Below, piece by piece: positions 1 through 8,751 of a stretch of 64,000 nt of DNA. How positions within the stretch are numbered: position 1 is the stretch's first letter; each line of letters opens with the position of its first letter. The stretch comes from G965216255 sp965216255 (GTDB lineage Bacteria; Bacteroidota; Rhodothermia; Rhodothermales; Bin80). Below the pieces are notes generated by a model that saw only the letters and a program-made list of their open reading frames with translations, ran no database searches and had not been told where the DNA came from. The stretch covers positions 1,240,001 through 1,304,000 of the forward strand of contig OZ244148.1 in assembly GCA_965216255.1 (NCBI GenBank), in the 5' to 3' direction. The translations under genes were made by a program, and so were the position numbers.

Positions 1-227
1 GCGCACGTGTAGGCAAAGGCTATGAAAAAGCGGAGTCGCGCACGATCTATCGCGACCTGGTGCGCCACAGCGGCAAGGTGACCATCACCGAAGACGAGAT
101 CCTCGTCCAACTGCGCGCACGATCCAAAGCCCACTACATGGTCTCTGCCGGATACCCCGAACTACGCGAGCGCATCCCGTGGCTAGGCAACAAGATGCTC
201 CGTGTACAGTTCTCCAAACGACCCTGA
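1..227 (+). pseudogene. C-terminal fragment of a transposase-like protein
   Basis: An open frame enters from the left edge (first full codon at 3) and ends with TGA at 225-227, giving about 74 residues. The tail has the pattern of the C-terminus of DDE-type putative transposases: a short acidic beta segment (TITEDEILVQLR) followed by a helix and a closing LRVQFSKRP. The start and any catalytic residues lie outside the window, so completeness cannot be judged. The assignment rests on general resemblance and could be wrong; the reading frame itself is clear. Confidence 0.4.
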
Positions 228-242
228 TTGTCACAGGGCAAT

Positions 243-256
243 ATTGCCGCGGCAAT
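243..256. repeat. 14-bp perfect palindrome
   Basis: ATTGCCGCGGCAAT is a perfect dyad located 16 bp after the stop of the transposase-like fragment and about 110 bp before the sulfatase start. It has no loop, so it is a poor terminator on its own, although a run of T follows at about 274-281. It could be an operator for the sulfatase or a remnant of a mobile-element end. Confidence 0.3.
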
Positions 257-367
257 TGAGGCTAGCACTAACCGGCTTTTTTTACGCCAACGCGTAATCC
301 GTTCTGTTGCGGCATACCCCATGGACAAGCTATTTTGGATCCGTCGCTATTACCAATCCTTGCTACC

Positions 368-2020
368 ATGCATTGTTTCTGGCCATGCTGCTGCGCACTG
401 ATCTGCCTCTTACTCGGCTGTGACGACGTGCCCCAGAATCGTCCCAACATTGTCGTTATCCTTGCGGACGACATGGGATTTTCGGACATAAGCCCGTTTG
501 GCGGTGAGATTCAAACACCCAACCTGGAACGTCTGGCGGCCCACGGATTGCGCTTTACCGAGTTTTACAATGCGGCTAAATGCTGCCCCACCAGAGCCTC
601 TCTTCTTACAGGGCTGTATCCCCATCAAACCGGAGTAGGACTGATGATGAGGGACGACAAACTGCCTGGATATCGGGGGGATCTGAATGAGAGCAGCTTG
701 ACCATCGCCGAGGTCTTACGTTCTGCCGGTTACAGTACCTATATGTCCGGCAAGTGGCACGTGACGAGCCAGATGGGATACTGGTTGGGGGACAGCAGCA
801 AGACTTCCAAGCACAACTGGCCCTTGCAGCGCGGCTTTGATGCCTTTTACGGTACCATGATCGGTGCGCGCAACTATTTCGACCCGATCACGCTGGTAGA
901 AGGCAACACGCCCATTGCATCGGAAAATGGTGAGTATTACTACACGGACGCCATTAGTAAACGGGCTGCTGAGTATATCCTCGCACACGCCGATGGAGGT
1001 AGCGACAAGCCGTTTTTGCTCTACGTTGCCTATACCGCGCCCCACTGGCCGCTCCACGCGCTACCGGAAGATATCGCACGATACGCCGGCCGCTATGACG
1101 CCGGCTGGGATGCCCTCCGGGAGGAACGACGTGCCCGCATGACCGAATTGCGCATCATCAGCGCCCAGTGGCCGCTTTCATCCCGCGATCCACGAGTTCC
1201 CGCCTGGGAGGACGTGAATGCGGAGGAACGGGCCTGGTACACCAGGGCTATGGAGGTCTACGCTGCCCAGGTGGATCGCATGGACCAAGGCATCGGCACC
1301 ATCCTTGCTGCACTCCAGACTACCGAGCAATTCGCCAACACGCTGATCATGTTCTTGGCGGACAATGGTGCCTCTGCCGAAGTACTGAGACCCGGCCGTA
1401 CTGGGCCCACTTGGCCGAGCGCGACGCGCACCGGAGGGCCCATCGCAATTGGCAATGATTTTAACCGGATGCCGGGTCCAGAGGAAAACACTCAAAGCTA
1501 TGGTCCCGCGTGGGCGAACGTGAGTAACACGCCTTTTCGGCGCTACAAGCGCTGGGTGCACGAAGGCGGAATTGCCACACCGCTCATCATGCACTGGCCC
1601 ACGCGCTATGCGGACGGTGGAGGGCTAACCCGCGAGGTGGGCCACGTTATGGACGTGATGGCTACGGCCCTGGATGCGGCCGGTGCACCTTATCCGACCG
1701 AGCACAATGGCAGCGCCATAACTCGACTGGAAGGGCGAAGCCTACTTCCCATTCTAGATGCAGCTCCGTTTGAAAGAGGTCCGCTCTTCTGGGAGCATCA
1801 AGGAAATCGTGCCGTTCGGGACGGACGCTGGAAGCTTGTCGCAACGGCCGGTGGTGATTGGGAACTGTACGACCTTGATGCAGACCGGACTGAAATGAAT
1901 GACATTGCAGCACAGCTACCGGAGCGCACGGCTAGAATGGCCACCCTTTATGAACACTGGGCTGAACGAACCGACGTTGTGGCGTTATCCGAACTGCAGG
2001 CACACCGGCATAATCAATGA
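368..2020 (+). CDS. Type I sulfatase (arylsulfatase family), predicted lipoprotein
   Basis: This encodes a roughly 550-residue sulfatase that would hydrolyse sulfate esters, probably on polysaccharides or small aromatics, at the outer face of the cell. The family N-terminal metal-binding motif is present (NIVVILADDMGFSD). It is followed by the formylglycine signature C-x-P-x-R (CCPTR) with SLLTGLYPHQTG, and by the second conserved block SGKWH. The open frame runs from a TTG at 335, but the ATG at 368 places a clean lipoprotein signal (hydrophobic run ending LLGC) at the N-terminus, so 368 is preferred. The Cys in CCPTR needs conversion to formylglycine by a maturase not seen in this window. 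The gene stands alone, between a transposase tail and an IS element. Substrate cannot be inferred. Confidence 0.9.
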   Translation: MHCFWPCCCALICLLLGCDDVPQNRPNIVVILADDMGFSDISPFGGEIQTPNLERLAAHGLRFTEFYNAAKCCPTRASLLTGLYPHQTGVGLMMRDDKLPGYRGDLNESSLTIAEVLRSAGYSTYMSGKWHVTSQMGYWLGDSSKTSKHNWPLQRGFDAFYGTMIGARNYFDPITLVEGNTPIASENGEYYYTDAISKRAAEYILAHADGGSDKPFLLYVAYTAPHWPLHALPEDIARYAGRYDAGWDALREERRARMTELRIISAQWPLSSRDPRVPAWEDVNAEERAWYTRAMEVYAAQVDRMDQGIGTILAALQTTEQFANTLIMFLADNGASAEVLRPGRTGPTWPSATRTGGPIAIGNDFNRMPGPEENTQSYGPAWANVSNTPFRRYKRWVHEGGIATPLIMHWPTRYADGGGLTREVGHVMDVMATALDAAGAPYPTEHNGSAITRLEGRSLLPILDAAPFERGPLFWEHQGNRAVRDGRWKLVATAGGDWELYDLDADRTEMNDIAAQLPERTARMATLYEHWAERTDVVALSELQAHRHNQ

Positions 2021-2156
2021 GTCCATCGCGCTACCTGATTCCACCGGCCAGGCGTGCTATGGACCGCGGTTAAGAGGTGATCCCCTCCTGGAGGACGCCT
2101 CAGCCCAAGTTTACCATTGTGCTTCATAACAGGTTGTAAAGTAGAGACATGAGAAT

Positions 2157-2182
2157 TGTTCTGGCACAACAAATGGCCGCCA
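2157..2182 (+). repeat. Left terminal inverted repeat of the IS1634-type element
   Basis: The segment beginning TGTTCTGGCAC matches the reverse complement of 7394-7419 (TGTTGTGCCAT...) at 18 of 26 positions. It lies about 20 bp beyond the transposase stop codon, where a terminal repeat is expected. The exact outer boundary is uncertain by a few bases. Confidence 0.55.
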
Positions 2183-2203
2183 AGTGAGGCTTTATGCCTT
2201 AGG

Positions 2204-2988
2204 TCATATGATCGTCTTGTGCATGGCCAAGGGCAGTGGATCGATGCACAAGGCATCGTAAATGGCCCTTAGTTCCATATCCGGCTGCGAGCTGGTGCGG
2301 ACATGGAGTGTGCGTGCGTCCTTGCGCTCGAAGATGCTGGTCGTGCGAACCTGACGACGAAGGATCCTCCTGAGTGTCGTCCAGCTGAAGCGTAGTCCTT
2401 TCTTGCGAAGACGCGTACGAATCACCTGCACCAACTGGTAAGCCAGGACCGTGATGAATAGATGGCCCTCCGCGCGCCGGCCTGTGGAATGATAGATCGG
2501 TCGCAGTCCGAGTTCCGACTTCAGGGACCGGAACACCGCTTCCAGATCGGTCAGCATCACATACGTGCGCCAGAGCTCTTCCGCGGTGAACTCCATCTCG
2601 TTGCTGCGCAGGCAATAGACGCCCGGATCGCTCATCAACGCGGGTGCTTTCGGCGTCTTTGTCCACGTGATGGACTGGGCCCGCTTGCCGTCCTCATCCG
2701 TCTCCACTTCTATCTCGTAATGCTGTCCGATGCCGCTGAAGCTCTGCTTCAATCGGCCGATACGTTCCCTTATGAGGTCGATGCGCTTTTGTGTCTTCGG
2801 CCGGGCAAGCCCCTCGGAAAGCTTGCCGAGGGCCTCCTCGAATCTTTCCGCTTTCTGCCTCACCTTGGCCTCTTCCATCGCCATGCGGGACCGGGATCGG
2901 CAACAGAGCCGCACCTCGTCGTCTGCCTCCTCCCGGTACACCTCTACGTCACTGCCCGAGGCCGTCTGAAGAGCCTCGGCCTGCTGCT
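2204..2988 (-). pseudogene. IS1634-type transposase, exon 2 (C-terminal part)
   Basis: This is the 3' exon of the interrupted transposase. It starts at AGCAGCAG (2988 reading down) immediately after the last intron base and ends at the stop at 2204. It carries the family C-terminal block DLEAVFRSLKSELGLRPIYHS, which supplies the catalytic Glu of the DDE triad, and the conserved EGHLFITVLAYQLVQVIR helix. Joined to exon 1 after base 6326, the junction codon becomes GAG. The protein then reads HFD-E-QQAEALQTAS, the same spacing as in intact family members as I recall them. The exon has no initiator of its own and would be translated only after splicing. Confidence 0.8.
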
Positions 2989-4318
2989 ATCGATCGGGAT
3001 AGGTGGGGGCCTCACGGCCCCCACCCCCCCACACCACCGTGCGTACGGGTCCGTACACGGCGGTTCAATGGACTTGAGCAAACCGACTTGGGTGCCAGGG
3101 CCACCAGGCCGCTACGTGCCGGGAGTTCGGATTCGGGTTGCGCCGTGCGAACTTCGGTCCCTTCCCCACGGGCACCGCCGGATTCACCGGGGCTGTCCCA
3201 CGCAAAAGGCAGCGTTAGCTGGATTTTCTGCCGCATTGCTCGCATGAGCTTGCCGTCCTACTATCCCTGTCCATTGTTCGGGCCTTCGTCGGCTAAGCCG
3301 ACTACTATGCCCTCTGCTGACTTCTGCGTTGCGGTCACGTGCCTTACGACACGTTCAGTCCGGCTTAGCCGGACACAACGCAGATCTCCCAGGGTAAGAC
3401 CAACCGCCTTCCCCGCACACCTGCCGAATCTACCACCCCGACGCATAGATGACGCGGACTTTGCGATAACCGGCTCGCTCGTCCGATCGGGTAGGCCTCG
3501 TATTCGGTTCTTGTTCATCAGGTCGCGGGTTTGCTACACGCTTCCTTCAGACCCCGCCTCACGACGACGCCCTTGCGCTTCGCTAATCCTTCGCCGCCAT
3601 CTGGCTGGATAGAGGACTTGCACCTCCAAGCTGTTGATCATGCCTGGCACACCGGTAGGCCCCGGGTTTCCCCGGGGCCCCCGCACAGATCCGGACGTGC
3701 CCGCTAAGGCATCCGGCTCCTCCCTCAGGTCGCGCCGCCGCGCATGACGTTAATGGGTCGGCTAACCAACCCATAGCCGTAACCGGTCCATCCCATGTGA
3801 CACACGAAGTCCGGCTCTGCGTCCGGTGTGTGTTGGATTTTCCGGTTTCCCCTCGGGTGCGACGCTTCGCTCCACCAACTCCGCCACACGGTCCCCCGCG
3901 CTTTGTTCGCCGGCTTCATCGCTACTATCATCGCATCTGACTCCTCCTCGCCGTTCATCCTCCGCTCGGCAACTGCCTTGGCTTTGGCGGCCCCGCCCTA
4001 AGCGCTGGGCAGCGAGGAGGCCTCCCAGGTCCCGACCTTGTACGTACATACGTGCCTGGGTTCTTGGACGCCGCGGAGCCCTCTTGAACCTCACCATAGC
4101 GGTCCAATCAGTGTTGCCTTCAGCCTCGATGAGGACCTCGGCACTCCGAATGATAGCCCTTTCGGCGCTCATTAGCCCCGCCCATATGCACCCCTGCCGA
4201 CGCTTCGCCCGTTCCCTCACGAGAACGACCGCACGGCTTGGGGAGAGATATGGATTGGTTATATCCTTTACCACAGAGGACTTACACCTCCTGTACTTGG
4301 CCAGTTAGCCTGGCGCAC
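2989..4318 (-). mobile_element. Outer group II intron, copy d (split by inner intron)
   Basis: Copy d runs from GTGCGCC at 4318 down to CCTACCG at 3653. It is then interrupted by the 660-bp inner intron and finishes with CGAT at 2992-2989. Without the inner intron it is 670 bp and ends CCTACCGCGAT, exactly like copies a-c. It differs from them by a few bases, including one extra base in the segment after GACACA (CATGGGATG against CACGGATG) and changes in domains V/VI. The interruption lies between the presumed branch-point A (CCTA) and the 3' splice site, so copy d should be unable to complete splicing until the inner intron leaves. Confidence 0.8.
2993..3652 (-). mobile_element. Inner group II intron (twintron), ORF-less, 660 bp
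   Basis: Read on the minus strand this begins GTGTGCC at 3652 and ends CCTATCCCGAT at 2993, the expected group II 5' and 3' ends. A domain V-like hairpin lies at about 3030-3070 (GAACCGCCGTGTACGG pairing with CGTACGCACGG). A domain VI hairpin follows, GTGGGGGCC / GGCCCCCAC, with a bulged A in CCTA seven nt from the 3' end. The usual ~1.2-kb maturase ORF is missing; only a vestige beginning MRQKIQLTLPF remains near 3240. It differs in sequence from the four tandem introns upstream. It sits inside the 3' end of the outer intron, between CCTACCG and the terminal CGAT of that intron, so it must be excised first for the outer intron to have a correct 3' end. Confidence 0.8.
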
Positions 4319-4987
4319 ATCGCGGTAGGCCCCGAGTTTCCCCGGGGCCCCCGCACAGATCCGGACGTGCCCGTTAAGGCATCCGGCTCCTCCCTCAGGT
4401 CGCGCCGCCGCGCATGACGTTAATGGGTCGGCTAACCAACCCATAGCCGTAACCAGTCCATCCGTGTGACACACGAAGTCCGGCTCTGCGTCCGGTGTGT
4501 GTTGGATTTTCCGGTTTCCCCTCGGGTGCGACGCTTCGCTCCACCAACTCCGCCACACGGTCCCCCGCGCTTTGTTCGCCGGCTTCATCGCTACTATCAT
4601 CGCATCTGACTCCTCCTCGCCGTTCATCCTCCGCTCGGCAACTGCCTTGGCTTTGGCGGCCCCGCCCTAAGCGCTGGGCAGCGAGGAGGCCTCCCAGGTC
4701 CCGACCTTGTACGTACATACGTGCCTGGGTTCTTGGACGCCGCGGAGCCCTCTTGAACCTCACCATAGCGGTCCAATCAGTGTTGCCTTCAGCCTCGATG
4801 AGGACCTCGGCACTCCGAATGATAGCCCTTTCGGCGCTCATTAGCCCCGCCCATATGCACCCCTGCCGACGCTTCGCCCGTTCCCTCACGAGAACGACCG
4901 CACGGCTTGGGGAGAGATATGGATTGGTTATATCCTTTACCACAGAGGACTTACACCTCCTGTACTTGGCCAGTTAGCCTGGCGCAC
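4319..4987 (-). mobile_element. Group II intron, tandem copy c (669 bp, ORF-less)
   Basis: This copy starts GTGCGCCAGGC at 4987 and ends CCTACCGCGAT at 4319, abutting copy d with no spacer. It has a domain V-like hairpin (GAGCCGGATGCC, UAAC-type loop, GGGCACGTCCGG). The domain VI hairpin is G/C rich and closes with CCTACCGC, with an unpaired A seven nt before the end. Open frames of 119, 160 and 182 codons cross the unit but look like intron structure. One begins MNGEEESD, resembling the first residues of intron-encoded maturases, so the unit is probably a maturase-deleted derivative. It looks identical to copy b. Confidence 0.8.
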
Positions 4988-5656
4988 ATCGCGGTAGGCC
5001 CCGAGTTTCCCCGGGGCCCCCGCACAGATCCGGACGTGCCCGTTAAGGCATCCGGCTCCTCCCTCAGGTCGCGCCGCCGCGCATGACGTTAATGGGTCGG
5101 CTAACCAACCCATAGCCGTAACCAGTCCATCCGTGTGACACACGAAGTCCGGCTCTGCGTCCGGTGTGTGTTGGATTTTCCGGTTTCCCCTCGGGTGCGA
5201 CGCTTCGCTCCACCAACTCCGCCACACGGTCCCCCGCGCTTTGTTCGCCGGCTTCATCGCTACTATCATCGCATCTGACTCCTCCTCGCCGTTCATCCTC
5301 CGCTCGGCAACTGCCTTGGCTTTGGCGGCCCCGCCCTAAGCGCTGGGCAGCGAGGAGGCCTCCCAGGTCCCGACCTTGTACGTACATACGTGCCTGGGTT
5401 CTTGGACGCCGCGGAGCCCTCTTGAACCTCACCATAGCGGTCCAATCAGTGTTGCCTTCAGCCTCGATGAGGACCTCGGCACTCCGAATGATAGCCCTTT
5501 CGGCGCTCATTAGCCCCGCCCATATGCACCCCTGCCGACGCTTCGCCCGTTCCCTCACGAGAACGACCGCACGGCTTGGGGAGAGATATGGATTGGTTAT
5601 ATCCTTTACCACAGAGGACTTACACCTCCTGTACTTGGCCAGTTAGCCTGGCGCAC
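4988..5656 (-). mobile_element. Group II intron, tandem copy b (669 bp, ORF-less)
   Basis: Copy b has the same boundaries and structure as copy c: GTGCGCC at 5656, CCTACCGCGAT ending at 4988. I saw no difference between b and c by eye, which implies very recent amplification or conversion. After removal of copy a, copy b would lie directly against exon 1 and could use the same exon-binding site. Confidence 0.8.
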
Positions 5657-6325
5657 ATCGCGGTAGGCCCCGAGTTTCCCCGGGGCCCCCGCACAGATCC
5701 GGACGTGCCCGTTAAGGCATCCGGCTCCTCCCTCAGGTCGCGCCGCCGCGCATGACGTTAATGGGTCGGCTAACCAACCCATAGCCGTAACCAGTCCATC
5801 CGTGTGACACACGAAGTCCGGCTCTGCGTCCGGTGTGTGTTGGATTTTCCGATTTCCCCTCGGGTGCGACGCTTCGCTCCACCAACTCCGCCACACGGTC
5901 CCCCGCGCTTTGTTCGCCGGCTTCATCGCTACTATAATCGCATCTGACTCCTCCTCGCCGTTCATCCTCCGCTCGGCAACTGCCTTGGCTTTGGCGGCCC
6001 CGCCCTAAGCGCTGGGCAGCGAGGAGGCCTCCCAGGTCCCGACCTTGTACGTACATACGTGCCTGGGTTCTTGGACGCCGCGGAGCCCTCTTGAACCTCA
6101 CCATAGCGGTCCAATCAGTGTTGCCTTCAGCCTCGATGAGGACCTCGGCACTCCGAATGATAGCCCTTTCGGCGCTCATTAGCCCCGCCCATATGCACCC
6201 CTGCCGACGCTTCGCCCGTTCCCTCACGAGAACGACCGCACGGCTTGGGGAGAGATATGGATTGGTTATATCCTTTACCACAGAGGACTTACACCTCCTG
6301 TACTTGGCCAGTTAGCCTGGCGCAC
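5657..6325 (-). mobile_element. Group II intron, tandem copy a (669 bp, next to exon 1)
   Basis: Copy a is the first intron after exon 1. The exon ends CATTTTGATG and the intron begins GTGCGCC at 6325. It differs from b and c by two visible substitutions (at about 5851 and 5936). Its upstream flank is true transposase coding sequence, so this junction shows where the ancestral intron entered the gene. Confidence 0.8.
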
Positions 6326-7357
6326 CATCAAAATGCTTCCTGCGCTCTCTTGATACCACGATGTAGCGGTAGCCCTCCTCTCGCAGCCAGTCTATGCGGT
6401 CCTGTGTGGCAATGCCCCGGTCCATCACCACACGTGCGTCCCTGGGCGTCTCCAGGGACTCCAGCATCTCCTTGAGCGTGGACGCTTCGTTTACGTTGCC
6501 CTTGAAGATCTGGCTACGACGCACGAACCCGCTGCCGCGCGTTACAAGAGCCAGCGTAAGCAGCACGCAGTCACTGCGACGCTCCTTCGAGCGTCCGTAT
6601 TTGGCCTTGTCGATGCTCTTGCCACTGCCTTCCAGGAAGCTGCCCTTCAGATCATAGAGCGCGATCGTGGGCTCCAGATCAAACAGGTCCAGCGCCCGTG
6701 CAAAGAGGTGGTCCTCTATGGCCTTGCGGTGTTTGTGCAGCATGTCGCTGGCCCGGTACAGCTGCATGTCGGCCATCTTCTCGAAGTTGCAGCCCAGAAA
6801 CTCGTCCAGGCCACTGGCAGAGGCCAGCCAACGTTTCGTGGCATGTTCGCTGGCCGGCTCGGCCAGACGGCCTATGATGGAGCCCGTGGCCGCATGCCGG
6901 AGGCCTCGTGTGATGCCAAGCTTCTCGAAGAGCTCATCCATGCCCAACTGCTCCATGGCCCAGAGCCCCACATGTTCTACGCCCACCGTGCGGGGCCGGA
7001 CCGTTTTGAGCGAGTGGACATCCACATGGTGCCATTCGCGCGGCGGCGTCTCGCCCTTGCCCTCGGTCACGGCTACCGCCTTGCGCGCGCTCAAAAGTTC
7101 TGCAATGCGGTGGGCCTCCTCTTCCACGCGACGGCAGCAACGCCCATGGGTACGAGTTCGAGCTGGCCCTTGAGCAGTGCCTCAATCCGGTTGCAGAGCG
7201 CACGCCAGTAGCGTTTGTCGATGCGGAAGTGGGCACCGAGATTGAGCAGGGTCTTCTGCCGGACCTTGCCCTCTATGCGTTCGCCGTGGCAGAGCCGAAA
7301 GGAATAGTAGCGTGTAGCGTTGTCGGTGGTATGGGTAAGCGATCGTCGGATATACAT
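6326..7357 (-). pseudogene. IS1634-type transposase, exon 1 (N-terminal part, frameshifted)
   Basis: Exon 1 starts at ATG 7357 (MYIRRSLTHTTD) and ends at G6326, directly before the first intron's GTGCGCC. It carries the first catalytic Asp (ALYDLKG) and the second (VVMDRGIATQDRI). The reading frame breaks around 7125-7145: MYIRRS...LELVPM lies in one frame, and VEEEAHRIAELL onward is shifted by -1. No classic slippery heptamer is visible, so a disabling indel is more likely than programmed frameshifting. With the frame corrected, exon 1 plus exon 2 gives about 605 codons, the length expected for this family. Confidence 0.8.
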
Positions 7358-7393
7358 AGGGGGAAGATAGGGTTGGGAACCGCTGCCCGCAAT

Positions 7394-7419
7394 AGCCACC
7401 CATATTTTATGGCACAACA
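7394..7419 (-). repeat. Right terminal inverted repeat of the IS1634-type element
   Basis: This is the partner of the repeat at 2157-2182 and lies about 40 bp upstream of the transposase start at 7357. The repeats are imperfect but share the outer TGTT.TG.CA core and a GG..G.C inner part. Confidence 0.55.
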
Positions 7420-7810
7420 TTCGTATTTCAGTTTCTATGGATCTCAAAAATGGTGTACTGGTGGGGCGCTTGTGGGGCCAAGCACCATAAATTCCGGCAA
7501 AACAGGGCTAAAGTGGGGACGCATCCCTAAAAATCTCTCGAAATAATTAACTGCGATTATTGCCGACCTTCAGATTCAGCCGCCAAATGGTAAAGATGGG
7601 TCAGGTAGCCGTGTTTCTACGTGTCGCTCTACTGGTCTCTAGCCATCGTAAATCTGGGGATCTCTGGGAACGCAGACCCGTGTAGGCATATGCCAACACC
7701 ATCCCTGCAAGGCTTACCGGCACACCCCGAATCCCAAGACCTTAACGGCAGTCCGTCCCAGGACTCCAGCACTGAATGCGAGACCAGTATGCTGCCTGCC
7801 CTTTGCCCTG
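7420..7810. other. Intergenic region, no gene recognised
   Basis: Between the IS1634-type right end and the end of coxB I see no reading frame with family features and no convincing terminator hairpin. A weak plus-strand ORF over 7621-7944 mostly overlaps coxB antisense and was discounted. Confidence 0.5.
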
Positions 7811-8746
7811 CTAGAATGCGTACCGGGCTACTGCCTCCTGGAATTCCGCTTCCGTGTCGTGTACGATCACGGTGCCACGCATGCTGTAATGGCCCCCACC
7901 GCACAGCTGTGCACAATTTATCTCCATATCCGGCGACGCCATGATCTCGGAAATGCCCGCCTCATAGAGGCGGTCCAGGACCCGCGTAGAAAGCCGCTGA
8001 TTTTGGGCTACGAGCATCGTGCTGTCTGCCAGCATATGGTCCTCCCCGGAAATCCATCGGTACGGAGGATACTGGCGCCGACGCCCTTGATCTGCGCTAA
8101 TAGGCATGACCTTGGCCATGCTCTCACGAAATTCCCGGGTCGACATCATCGGGACAAACCAGACCGGAATTGTTAGACCCGGAATGATATCCTGCTTCAC
8201 ACGCATATTCGGAAGCCCGAAACTGTGGATCACGTCCCGAGAAGAGAGGTGGATTATAGCTGGCTTTCCCTTGACGAGGTGCAGTTCGTCCGCTACAATG
8301 ATGTCATCGTAGCCCCGCGGATCCTCGGCATCAATCTGAATGGGCTTCGTTAACGTCGTGCGGCCGAATTCGCCGTCAGCACCCGGATAGATGACATTCC
8401 AGGCAAACTGTTCTGCAACGACATTTACGACCAGGGACGACTCTTCCGATGGGAAATCATTCTTTATGTCACTCCAGATGGGAAAAGCAAATCCAACCAG
8501 CAGCACGGCCTCCGCCACTATTACTCCACCCTCGATATAGGTAGAGAATTTACTCTTAACACCATGATAGTTCGCCTTCGGCTGCCGCTTCGCGCTAAAG
8601 CGATACAGGGTATACAGGAAAAAGGCGGCCCAGAACAAGAAGAGCACGATCATTAGCCAATGCACCCAGCTCATCATGGAATCGATGGGTGCACCGTGCC
8701 CCGACGCATCCAGGGGCATCCCCATAAGCTTGCTGAGATCGAACAT
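7811..8746 (-). CDS. coxB: Cytochrome c oxidase subunit II (CuA subunit)
   Basis: This 311-residue protein has two N-terminal membrane helices (about residues 25-47 and 72-92) and a periplasmic cupredoxin domain that carries the dinuclear CuA centre, the entry point for electrons from cytochrome c. The CuA ligands are visible: the upstream His in SRDVIHSFGLP and the loop CAQLCGGGHYSM, which fits C-x-x-x-C-x-x-x-H-x-x-M. The usual Glu in the third position is Gln here. An insert of about 50 residues (RRRQYPPYRW...RLYEAGISEI) sits between the first His and the Cys loop and is longer than in canonical CoxB. No heme c motif follows, so this is not a caa3-type fusion. It is the last gene of the oxidase operon, an unusual position, since coxB normally precedes coxA. 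Confidence 0.92.
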   Translation of the reverse strand: MFDLSKLMGMPLDASGHGAPIDSMMSWVHWLMIVLFLFWAAFFLYTLYRFSAKRQPKANYHGVKSKFSTYIEGGVIVAEAVLLVGFAFPIWSDIKNDFPSEESSLVVNVVAEQFAWNVIYPGADGEFGRTTLTKPIQIDAEDPRGYDDIIVADELHLVKGKPAIIHLSSRDVIHSFGLPNMRVKQDIIPGLTIPVWFVPMMSTREFRESMAKVMPISADQGRRRQYPPYRWISGEDHMLADSTMLVAQNQRLSTRVLDRLYEAGISEIMASPDMEINCAQLCGGGHYSMRGTVIVHDTEAEFQEAVARYAF

Positions 8747-8751
8747 CTTGG

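Larger units (their letters stand above)
3653..6325 (-). repeat. Tandem array of four group II introns, period 669 bp
   Basis: The GTGCGCC start recurs at 6325, 5656, 4987 and 4318, exactly 669 bp apart. Units a-c are virtually identical and unit d slightly diverged. Each boundary reads CCTACCGCGAT|GTGCGCC without spacer DNA. This separates introns in tandem from independent insertions at different exon sites. Confidence 0.9.
2157..7419 (-). mobile_element. IS1634-type insertion sequence interrupted by group II introns
   Basis: The element is defined by imperfect terminal inverted repeats (2157-2182 and 7394-7419, 18 of 26 positions matching) around a minus-strand DDE transposase gene. Removing the 3.3-kb intron block (6325 to 2989) leaves about 1.9 kb, a normal size for this family. 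A direct target duplication could not be read confidently. Activity is doubtful, because the transposase carries a frameshift near 7130 as well as the introns. Confidence 0.75.

Noticed and set aside
243..281. Palindrome plus T-run as an intrinsic terminator
   Set aside because: The dyad has no loop and the T-run lies about 18 nt away, so the geometry is wrong for a Rho-independent terminator.
2462..3612. Plus-strand frames of 261 and 273 codons
   Set aside because: They run antisense to transposase exon 2 and the inner intron and show no protein-family features.
3762..6315. Repeated open frames of 119, 160 and 182 codons on both strands
   Set aside because: They repeat with the 669-bp intron unit on both strands at once and are explained by structured G+C-rich intron RNA. 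They are not treated as protein genes.
7120..7145. Programmed -1 frameshift in the IS1634-type transposase
   Set aside because: I found no slippery heptamer or downstream pseudoknot signal, and this family normally has a single reading frame.
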